The notes beneath the pieces are model-generated. The model made no database searches, had not been told where the DNA came from, and saw nothing but the letters and a program-made list of their open reading frames with translations. A stretch of DNA of 6,458 nucleotides, from contig JAHFMP010000057.1 of assembly GCA_023267795.1 (NCBI GenBank), positions 1-6,458 on the forward strand. The letters are read 5' to 3'. This document shows positions 1 through 4,848 of the stretch, piece after piece. The position numbers and the translations under genes were made by a program. This DNA is from Candidatus Woesearchaeota archaeon. GTDB lineage: Archaea; Nanobdellota; Nanobdellia; Woesearchaeales; DSVV01. Numbering within the stretch: the first letter of the stretch is position 1; each line of letters begins with the position of its first letter.

Positions 1-402
1 GCAACCAATGACTTCAATATCTTTTCTCTGCAGAAATCCTTTATCAAATGTAACTATTTTCTGTATTCCATATGCTTTCATGAACGCAAGACTCGTGCAA
101 TCAGTAAAACTCAGGTCATTTGTTGTCTGAAATAATAACCATGCATCTTTGAAAATATGAGCACCTATAAAAATAAAAGCAATTTGAGAATGAAGTATAT
201 AGAATCCAGTCTCATATGCAGTTTTCTTACCTGCTTTTCGCAAACAAACTCCAAGCACTTCATCAAAAATATAATCTGAAGTATATGTGACCTCTTGTTT
301 GTTTGAAAAAATATCTTTCAAAAGATTTTTTGCTTTCAGATGGTGAACATCAACTTTATTGACATAGGAACAGAAAACACTTGCATCAATAAAAATAGCC
401 AT
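1..402 (-). CDS. vapC: VapC-type PIN-domain toxin (ribonuclease), 3' end at window edge
   Basis: I translated this by hand: 134 codons are open from the ATG at 402 to the window edge, with no stop reached, so the end is formally partial, although almost the whole PIN fold is present. The acidic residues expected of PIN nucleases are visible: D6 in FIDAS, E48 in DEV, D101 in FTDC and D120 in TFDKGF. PIN toxins of VapBC pairs are Mg-dependent RNases that cleave tRNA or rRNA and are held inactive by the cognate antitoxin. The start is supported by GGTGA (411-415) eight bases upstream. The antitoxin gene stops 13 bases before this start, so the two form one operon. A second ATG at 407 is out of frame. 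The family call is firm; the RNA target cannot be read from sequence. Confidence 0.9.
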   Translation of the reverse strand, partial: MAIFIDASVFCSYVNKVDVHHLKAKNLLKDIFSNKQEVTYTSDYIFDEVLGVCLRKAGKKTAYETGFYILHSQIAFIFIGAHIFKDAWLLFQTTNDLSFTDCTSLAFMKAYGIQKIVTFDKGFLQRKDIEVIGC

Positions 403-415
403 AGCATACTTCACC

Positions 416-643
416 TTACCCGTAAAGAATGTCATCTATTTGTTCGCTTGTTCTTTCTGTTCCTTTTCTCCAGTTTGTAGGTTTAAGATCTAAAAATTGC
501 AGTTTCGCTTTCTTCTGCCTTCTTTCCAACCAATTTTTCATTGCGAGAGTAAGCACTTTTCCTACTGGCATATTTTCTCGAACAGATTCTGCCCTAAAGT
601 CACGAAAAATCTTCTCGTCAACATTTTTTATACTTACTTGCAT
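416..643 (-). CDS. vapB: VapB-type ribbon-helix-helix antitoxin
   Basis: The product is 75 residues. It opens with a short beta-strand (MQVSIKNV), followed by a helix (EKIFRDFRAESVREN), a turn with MPVG and a second helix (KVLTLAMKNWLERR). This is the ribbon-helix-helix DNA-binding layout. The C-terminal part (about residues 46-75), rich in charged residues and ending in a DDILYG stretch, would be the toxin-binding tail. Such proteins neutralise the PIN toxin and repress their own promoter. An earlier in-frame ATG at 664 lies inside the operator and upstream of the transcription start expected from the TATA box at 674-683. The ATG at 643 has GGTGA (648-652) four bases ahead, so I chose 643. 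It sits directly upstream of the PIN toxin gene, which supports the assignment. Confidence 0.85.
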   Translation of the reverse strand: MQVSIKNVDEKIFRDFRAESVRENMPVGKVLTLAMKNWLERRQKKAKLQFLDLKPTNWRKGTERTSEQIDDILYG

Positions 644-653
644 ATTCTCACCT

Positions 654-675
654 AAGTAGTACAAGTACTACTTGT
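654..675. promoter_or_regulatory. Overlapping inverted repeats, candidate vapBC autoregulatory operator
   Basis: AAGTAGTAC (654-662) and GTACTACTT (665-673) are perfect 9-bp arms around a 2-base spacer. A second perfect inverted repeat, ACAAGTA-C-TACTTGT (661-675), overlaps it. The site lies between the minus-strand TATA box and the antitoxin ribosome-binding site, where the transcription start is expected. A ribbon-helix-helix dimer bound here would block RNA polymerase. The repeat is directly visible; the regulatory role is inferred from the family. Confidence 0.7.
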
Positions 676-683
676 ATTTAAAT
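674..683 (-). promoter_or_regulatory. TATA box of the vapBC operon
   Basis: On the minus strand this reads ATTTAAATAC, close to the archaeal TATA consensus TTTAWATA. Its centre is about 26 bases upstream of position 652, giving a short leader that begins near the GGTGA site of vapB. This agrees with translation starting at 643 rather than 664. Confidence 0.6.
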
Positions 684-715
684 TTTTTGTAAAAAATGAT
701 AGGAAAGATCTCAAT

Positions 716-744
716 AATAAATTTATTTCCGTAACATTAAAATA
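716..744 (+). promoter_or_regulatory. Candidate promoter region of the cupredoxin gene
   Basis: There are two AT-rich TATA-like candidates: AATAAATTTATT (716-727), which would start transcription near 747-752 and leave a leader containing GGTGATC; and ATTAAAATAG (about 736-745), which would start near 765 and make a leaderless message from the earlier ATG. The sequence does not decide between them. The strong ribosome-binding site favours the first. Confidence 0.4.
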
Positions 745-776
745 GCAAAGCAATATTCTCTTTTATGGTGATCATT

Positions 777-1259
777 ATGAAAACTAAATATAGTTTATTA
801 TGCCTCATTGCAGTATTTCTTTTTGTGATAAGTTGTGGAACAGAATCTGCAACACAAACAGAAACAACAACTGAAATAAGTGCAGAAACAGCTGAACAAA
901 CCAGTGTGGCTGTTGCAACACAGCCTGTGTTCGAAGAAGAAAGCAGTTCAGCTGTCGAAGAAACAATCGTTGTCGAATCAGTAGACGAATCTGTTGCAGA
1001 AGAATCAGAAGAAGCGAAAACAGTAGAAGTTAAAATCCAAAACTATGCATTTGAAGAAAAAACACTCACAGTAAAAGCAGGAACAACAGTAGTTTGGGAA
1101 AACTATGACAGTGCGCCACATACAGTGACTGGAGATGGTCTTGATTCAGGAAAAATTAAAAAAGGAGATACGTATGAGTATACGTTTACAAAGCCAGGGA
1201 CGTATGAGTATTACTGTGCATATCATCCAAGCATGACTGCAAAAGTGATTGTGGAATAA
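777..1259 (+). CDS. Cupredoxin (plastocyanin/amicyanin-like) lipoprotein
   Basis: The product is 160 residues from the ATG at 777, which follows GGTGATC (767-773) at ideal spacing; an in-frame ATG at 765 would add only MVII. Residues 4-20 form a lipoprotein signal peptide ending in the lipobox VISC (C20), so the mature protein is probably lipid-anchored outside the cell. Residues 21-82 are a low-complexity linker rich in Thr, Ser and Glu, which spaces the domain from the membrane. Residues 83-160 are a compact blue-copper fold with all four type 1 copper ligands: H115 in APHT, C147 in YYC, H150 in YHP and M153 in PSM. Such proteins carry single electrons or bind copper. No copper oxidase or other electron partner is encoded here; the neighbours are thiol-redox proteins. 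Family and ligands are seen; the partner is unknown. Confidence 0.92.
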   Translation: MKTKYSLLCLIAVFLFVISCGTESATQTETTTEISAETAEQTSVAVATQPVFEEESSSAVEETIVVESVDESVAEESEEAKTVEVKIQNYAFEEKTLTVKAGTTVVWENYDSAPHTVTGDGLDSGKIKKGDTYEYTFTKPGTYEYYCAYHPSMTAKVIVE

Positions 1260-1272
1260 ACAAGTGATTCAT

Positions 1273-1347
1273 ATGAAAAAAATGTTCCTTTTGATTTTTT
1301 TGTTTCTTGTATTTTTTCTGACAAGTTGTACTCAAGGGTTTTGTTGA
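1273..1347 (+). CDS. 24-codon mini lipoprotein or truncated lipoprotein remnant
   Basis: The ORF starts with ATG AAA AAA and encodes a textbook lipoprotein signal: basic MKK, a hydrophobic run of about 13 residues, then the lipobox LTSC (C19). It stops at TGA after only CTQGFC. GTGATTC (1264-1270) just upstream is a weak ribosome-binding match. The same frame after TGA reads ENSS, TAG, TE, TAA, SEEMSG, resembling a Ser/Glu lipoprotein linker broken by stops, so decay of a longer lipoprotein gene is likely. A true micro-lipoprotein is the alternative. The first part is very T-rich (about 1287-1319) and could also act as the transcription terminator of the cupredoxin gene. Existence as an expressed gene is doubtful. 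Confidence 0.35.
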   Translation: MKKMFLLIFLFLVFFLTSCTQGFC

Positions 1348-1404
1348 GAAAATTCTTCATAGACGGAATAAAGTGAAGAAATGTCAGGATTTTATTTTCA
1401 TAAC

Positions 1405-1414
1405 TTTTATAAAG
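1405..1414 (+). promoter_or_regulatory. TATA box upstream of the Cys-rich membrane protein
   Basis: TTTTATAAAG is a good archaeal TATA match. Transcription would start near 1435, giving a very short leader that ends in GGAG (1438-1441) before the start codon. It would be the main promoter of the block reaching to doxX, since later gaps in the block are small. Confidence 0.55.
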
Positions 1415-1449
1415 ATAGGAGAAGTTAAAAAGAAAAAGGAGTTATGATT

Positions 1450-2292
1450 ATGCCAGAAATAAAAAAAACAAAAAAAAGAGTCCATGCTAAAAAGAACGCT
1501 ACAACAGAAACAAAACTAAAAAAAACACATCCAGAAATAAAATCTGTTTCTGAAGAAATACCTGTTGAAGCAGCAGATCCTTTTTTTACCCATAAAGTAA
1601 TTCTTCTTGTTGCAATTGCATTATTATTAATATTCAATCAAGTACAAATTGGAACAGTAACAGCATTATTGGATATTTCTGTTCCACTCTCTTCTGGTTC
1701 AGATGACAAATCATTGCTCACATTTTTAGGGAGTGATGGTATGGATCTCAATGATGTTGATGTCACGCAAATTCAATCAACAGCACAAGGAATCGCAGTG
1801 CTTTTTCCAGTAAATGAAGTAAAAACAACAGAAGATGCAATTGCAGTGATGGTTCCATCTGGGACTCCAGAGTATGGAGAAGAAATGGGCAGCATTTCGT
1901 ATGATGATCCAGTTACAGCATTAAGCAAATTGGAAAAAGCATATCCTGCGTTGAAACAGCAGGCAAAAGAAAATGACGAAATCTGGCAACGCTACTTGAG
2001 TTTGGCAGCAGCGCCACGAGGAATAGCTTGTGAATTTTGTTGTGGTGTTGGTGCCCAGGGGATTGACAGTGCTGGCAATTTACGTTGTGGTTGTGCGCAT
2101 AATCCAGCAGTGCAGTCAGTTACATTGTGGCTCATGCTCAACACAGATTACACAGATGCAGAAATATTGAAGGAAGTTTATAAGTGGAAATCAATCTGGT
2201 TCCCGAAGAATATGGTTAGTCTTGTATTACAAATTGCTGGTGGTGATACTTCTGTGTTAGAAGATTTGCCTGGTATGGTAGGTGGTTGTTAA
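1450..2292 (+). CDS. Membrane-anchored Cys-rich protein with C-terminal LPGMVGGC
   Basis: The product is 280 residues from the ATG at 1450, which has GGAG 8 bases ahead; the ATG at 1444 is only 2 bases from it. I cannot name the family. Residues 1-45 are strongly basic (repeated KK), followed by one membrane helix (about 49-66), so the rest should be outside. The middle (about 70-170) is acidic and soluble. Near 194-217 is a cysteine cluster, CEFCCG then CGCAH (C194, C197, C198, C213, C215, H217), followed by a helical region with LMLNTDYTDAEILKEVY. A Cys motif followed by such helices recalls the small Cys domains of CcmH and PCYCGC proteins, but that resemblance is only visual. The cluster could bind metal or exchange disulfides. 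The protein ends in LPGMVGGC with the Cys as last residue, the same tail as the next gene. Confidence 0.75.
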   Translation: MPEIKKTKKRVHAKKNATTETKLKKTHPEIKSVSEEIPVEAADPFFTHKVILLVAIALLLIFNQVQIGTVTALLDISVPLSSGSDDKSLLTFLGSDGMDLNDVDVTQIQSTAQGIAVLFPVNEVKTTEDAIAVMVPSGTPEYGEEMGSISYDDPVTALSKLEKAYPALKQQAKENDEIWQRYLSLAAAPRGIACEFCCGVGAQGIDSAGNLRCGCAHNPAVQSVTLWLMLNTDYTDAEILKEVYKWKSIWFPKNMVSLVLQIAGGDTSVLEDLPGMVGGC

Positions 2293-2312
2293 TTATAAAA
2301 ATGAAAAAACAA

Positions 2313-2362
2313 GGAGGTGCATAAATTCTTCATGAGGTCAAAGACCGAATGTTAGAATTTAT
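2313..2362 (+). promoter_or_regulatory. GGAGGTG ribosome-binding site plus bridging hairpin in the leader of the 73-residue protein
   Basis: GGAGGTG (2313-2319) is a near-perfect archaeal ribosome-binding site but lies 46 bases before the ATG at 2366. Almost all of the gap is one foldable hairpin: outer stem ATAAATTCT (2321-2329) with AGAATTTAT (2354-2362), then CAT (2331-2333) with ATG (2349-2351), a GA/GA internal loop that can form tandem G-A pairs, and an inner stem GGTC (2336-2339), loop AAA, GACC (2343-2346). When folded, only C2320 and TTT (2363-2365) separate the site from the start codon besides the helix base. A 7-codon ORF (2332-2355) lies inside the hairpin. Confidence 0.6.
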
Positions 2363-2365
2363 TTT

Positions 2366-2587
2366 ATGGAAAAAAATACAGTAATGGTAATAGTGATGGT
2401 TGTTTTGTTTTTGTTTGCAGCAGTGCAGGCAGTACAGTTGACAATGATAAAAAAAGATTTGTCAGAGTCTGGCTTGAAAGTTGGTTCTGGAGGACTGGGG
2501 ATTTCCACAACAAGCAGTAGTTCAGGAGGTGCTTCTTCAAGTAGTACTTCCTTAGACCAATTACCTGGTATGGTAGGTGGTTGTTAG
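2366..2587 (+). CDS. Small single-pass membrane protein with C-terminal LPGMVGGC
   Basis: The product is 73 residues. Residues 5-24 are one hydrophobic helix, then comes a short amphipathic stretch (QLTMIKKDLSES), a Gly/Ser/Thr linker with SSSSGGASSSS (about 40-63) and the tail LDQLPGMVGGC. It is otherwise unlike the gene before it, yet the last eight residues are the same, and 23 bases (2269-2291 and 2564-2586) match exactly. It looks like a membrane anchor that holds out a Cys-ended tag on a flexible arm; I infer the tail is outside, by analogy with the upstream protein. No in-frame start exists upstream (TGA at 2333), so ATG 2366 is the start; its ribosome-binding site lies beyond a hairpin. 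No known family is recognised. It could be a scaffold, a thiol substrate of the next gene's product, or a carrier of a modification at the tail. Confidence 0.7.
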   Translation: MEKNTVMVIVMVVLFLFAAVQAVQLTMIKKDLSESGLKVGSGGLGISTTSSSSGGASSSSTSLDQLPGMVGGC

Positions 2588-2632
2588 AGTAGAAAATTCC
2601 GCTAAATTTTTAATCTTTGGGATGAAAATAAT

Positions 2633-3814
2633 ATGGGTGAAGAAAAAACAGCAAAAATAGGTGTTATTCAAAAATGGCTACCATACATTCTTATTATTAT
2701 TGGAGTACTTTTACTATACAATATTTATAATCTTTGGGCAACAATGCATACTATAAATATAGCAGTTGCTGAGCTTCAGGAAGCAGCAATTCCTTTGGAT
2801 ATTAAAATGACTATTATTACTGCGTCTATTTGTGAAGATTGTTATGATATTCATAGTATTATTCCCTCCATCGGCAAGTTTAACGTTAATATTACAGAGC
2901 AAAAAGAACTCGAAAGCGATGATGATGAAGCAAAAATATTGATTGCGCAATATGGCATACAAAAGATTCCTGCACTTATTGTGACAACAACAGTAGAAAG
3001 TGCAGAGAAAAAACAGGATGTTGTTGCACAATTGGAAAAAATCTTGACAAAAGAAGGAGAAACAGCGTTTGTCTATAAAAATACAAATCCGCCTTATCTT
3101 GATGTTGCTTCTGGCAAAATAAAAGGAAGAGTCACTGTTGTTTCCTTGACGTCTGATTGTGATAATTGTCAGAATATAAGTAGTATGATTCCTGCCTTGA
3201 AGAAGATTATGGCTATTACAAATGTTAAAGAAGTGGCATATGGTACAGCAGAAGCGCAAGATTTTATTGAAAAGTATAATTTGAAATTTGTTCCAACAAT
3301 TATTATTTCTAGTGATGCAGAAGAGTATGAGGGGTTTGCAGAAACTTGGCAAAAATATGGAACAGAAGAGAAAGATGGTTCTTTCATCTTGCGGAATACA
3401 ATTCCTCCTTATGTCAATACAACAACAGGAGAGATTGTTGGATTAGTAGATATTATATATCTTATTGATGCAAGTTGTGAAGATTGTTATGATGTTATGA
3501 TTCACAAACAAATATTGCAGGGTTTTGGCATGCGCTTTGCCAAAGAAACAACAGTTGATATAAATACAGAACAGGGCCAAGCACTTTTAGAAAAATATGG
3601 AATAACAAAAGTGCCAACAATTATTCTTTCCAAAGATGCTGCTGCGTATGCAGTGCTTGGACAACTTTGGTCAAATGTAGGGGTTGTTGCAGATGATGAT
3701 TCTTATATCTTCACAGAAATGAATCAACTGCAGGGTGCAACATTTACTGATCTCAGTAAAGAGCATGATTTTGCAGAGAAAATTAATGGAGAAGCAGATG
3801 TTCAAAAAGTATAA
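2633..3814 (+). CDS. Membrane-anchored protein with three tandem thioredoxin-like domains
   Basis: The product is 393 residues. A basic N-terminus is followed by one membrane helix (about 15-34), so the rest should face outside. Three thioredoxin-fold repeats of about 107 residues follow, each with a CxxC site and the cis-proline loop downstream: C67-EDC70 with KIP113, C176-DNC179 with FVP221, and C282-EDC285 with KVP328. Domains 1 and 2 each end in a shared linker, N-T-x-x-PPY then G-K/E-I, leading to the next domain; domain 3 lacks it and ends in an acidic tail. Such domains reduce, oxidise or shuffle disulfides, or hand on metal. It partly overlaps ccdA, its likely electron donor. The start has only a poor GGGATGA match; an AT-rich TATA-like stretch (2602-2612) about 26 bases upstream would allow a leaderless message. 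Family firm, substrate unknown. Confidence 0.85.
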   Translation: MGEEKTAKIGVIQKWLPYILIIIGVLLLYNIYNLWATMHTINIAVAELQEAAIPLDIKMTIITASICEDCYDIHSIIPSIGKFNVNITEQKELESDDDEAKILIAQYGIQKIPALIVTTTVESAEKKQDVVAQLEKILTKEGETAFVYKNTNPPYLDVASGKIKGRVTVVSLTSDCDNCQNISSMIPALKKIMAITNVKEVAYGTAEAQDFIEKYNLKFVPTIIISSDAEEYEGFAETWQKYGTEEKDGSFILRNTIPPYVNTTTGEIVGLVDIIYLIDASCEDCYDVMIHKQILQGFGMRFAKETTVDINTEQGQALLEKYGITKVPTIILSKDAAAYAVLGQLWSNVGVVADDDSYIFTEMNQLQGATFTDLSKEHDFAEKINGEADVQKV

Positions 3815-4283
3815 TGCCATGCTTTTTTATTTTTCATTTTTTTTAATTGTCGTAAGCATTCTAGTAATGCCAGAAGTTGCTGCAACATCGCACCTCCCAA
3901 AAGGACTTCTTGTTGCGCAGGAATATAACAATGCAATGTCAAAGAATTTTCTTTTGAATGTTTCTTTTCTTGTTGCGTTTATTGCAGGGATAATTACTAT
4001 TCTTTCTCCATGCATTTTTCCCCTATTGCCTGCATTTTTCAGTTACACGTTCAAGGAAAAAAAGAAGATTACCTTGATGACGCTTGTTTTCTTTTTAGGT
4101 TTTAGTATAATGTTTATTATCATGGGCATTATTGCCACTGTGATTGGTCTTGCATCATTAACATTACTTCAGGAGCAGTATGGCATCTTTATCCAAGTTG
4201 CAGGAATTTTATTAATTATCTTTGGGTTGCTTTCGTTGTTTGGCAAAGGATTTTCGGGTATTATTATCAGAAAGCGCCTTTAA
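3798..4283 (+). CDS. ccdA: CcdA-like thiol-disulfide transporter, N-terminal half (ends at in-frame TAA)
   Basis: The product is 161 residues. I chose ATG 3798 because GGAG (3788-3791) lies six bases ahead; this start overlaps the thioredoxin gene by 17 bases, which suggests coupled translation. A hydrophobic segment (about 8-25) ending near VAATS may be a signal peptide or extra helix. The CcdA core follows: helix 1 with SPCIFPLLPAF (reactive C72), helix 2 after the KEKKK loop, and helix 3 in GIFIQVAGILLIIFG. CcdA/DsbD-type proteins carry electrons from cytoplasmic thioredoxin to outside thiol proteins using one Cys in each three-helix half. This half stops at TAA (4281-4283) after IIIRKRL. 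The same frame stays open on the other side and encodes the second half, so this is a nonsense break in one gene or a natural split. Confidence 0.8.
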   Translation: MFKKYNAMLFYFSFFLIVVSILVMPEVAATSHLPKGLLVAQEYNNAMSKNFLLNVSFLVAFIAGIITILSPCIFPLLPAFFSYTFKEKKKITLMTLVFFLGFSIMFIIMGIIATVIGLASLTLLQEQYGIFIQVAGILLIIFGLLSLFGKGFSGIIIRKRL

Positions 4284-4298
4284 AATGATTTTGCAGGA

Positions 4299-4796
4299 GT
4301 GTTTATCTATGGCCTTTTGTTTGCGTTGGGTTGGACAGTGTGTCTTGGTCCAATCCTTGCTGGAATTCTTTCCATGACTGCATTGTTCCACAATTATTTT
4401 ACAGCAGTATTGATGATGTTTTTTTATTCATTTGGAATGTTTGTTCCACTATTTGTTCTTTCTTATTTTTATGACAAATATCATCTGGAGAAGAAAAAGT
4501 GGTTGAGCGGAAAAGAATACACACTCAAAATATCTGGGAAAAAATATACCTTTCACACAACAAATATTCTCTCTGGAATTTTATTTATTGGTTTTGGCAT
4601 TATGTTTTTCTTGACAAAAGGAACAAGCGAAGTTAATGGATGGAATTATTTTGGATTAAAGGATCTTTTTTATCAGATACAGAGGTATTTGCTTGCAGGT
4701 GGAATATTTTTTAATATGCTTGGTGCAATCATATTGTTGATCGCAGGATATTTTATATACAATGGAATAAAGATAAACATGGAAGAAGTGAAATGA
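4299..4796 (+). CDS. ccdA: CcdA-like thiol-disulfide transporter, C-terminal half
   Basis: This is in the same frame as the N-terminal half, 5 codons after its TAA; the codons between read NDFAG and fit a normal CcdA linker. The product would be 165 residues if translation restarts at GTG 4299, whose GGA is too close to be a good ribosome-binding site, so independent translation is uncertain. FALGWTVCLGPILAGIL (reactive C15) is the second CcdA signature helix. Further helices lie at about 32-57, 89-107 and 130-155, with a basic hydrophilic insert (59-88, several Lys, YTLKISGKKYTF) that is longer than in minimal CcdA. Both signature cysteines and all helices survive in the two halves, and there is no sign of further decay. 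Either it works as a split or read-through protein, or the TAA is a very recent mutation or a sequence error. Confidence 0.75.
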   Translation: MFIYGLLFALGWTVCLGPILAGILSMTALFHNYFTAVLMMFFYSFGMFVPLFVLSYFYDKYHLEKKKWLSGKEYTLKISGKKYTFHTTNILSGILFIGFGIMFFLTKGTSEVNGWNYFGLKDLFYQIQRYLLAGGIFFNMLGAIILLIAGYFIYNGIKINMEEVK

Positions 4797-4802
4797 ATCT
4801 AA

Positions 4803-4824
4803 AGAGAGCTTTGCAAAGTTCTCT
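4803..4824. repeat. 22-base imperfect palindrome between ccdA and doxX
   Basis: AGAGAGCTTTG (4803-4813) faces CAAAGTTCTCT (4814-4824). All positions pair, with one G-U wobble (4808/4819). As RNA it would form a 9-pair stem with a TGCA loop; as DNA it is a nearly perfect palindrome. It lies 6 bases after the ccdA stop and 13 bases before the doxX ribosome-binding site GAGGT (4837-4841). It could be a processing hairpin or an operator; no poly-T follows, so it is not an obvious terminator. Confidence 0.5.
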
Positions 4825-4848
4825 AAACAAATCATCGAGGTCTGAGAA

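Noticed and set aside
429..659. Plus-strand ORF opposite the antitoxin gene
   Set aside because: It covers nearly the same bases as the RHH antitoxin, has no ribosome-binding site, and its Ser/Phe-rich peptide is typical antisense output.
1170..1211. 12-base direct repeat ACGTATGAGTAT in the cupredoxin gene
   Set aside because: Both copies encode TYEY in adjacent cupredoxin strands, a pattern common in this fold; codon reuse explains it without any mobile or regulatory meaning.
2313..2362. SECIS element, C/D-box kink-turn or riboswitch in the hairpin leader
   Set aside because: The GA/GA internal loop is symmetric, lacks the three-base bulge of a kink-turn and the C/D box sequences, and no in-frame TGA near a Cys site suggests selenocysteine. 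A plain bridging hairpin fits better.
2714..3387. Long minus-strand ORFs opposite the triple thioredoxin gene
   Set aside because: The encoded peptides are rich in Cys, Asn, Phe and Ile runs typical of reading an AT-rich gene backwards, and show no family motifs. The plus strand carries clear CxxC and cis-proline motifs.
4281..4283. Reassigned TAA codon explaining the ccdA break
   Set aside because: TAA is the normal end of several genes here, including vapB, the cupredoxin gene and the methyltransferase gene, so a code change is not supported.
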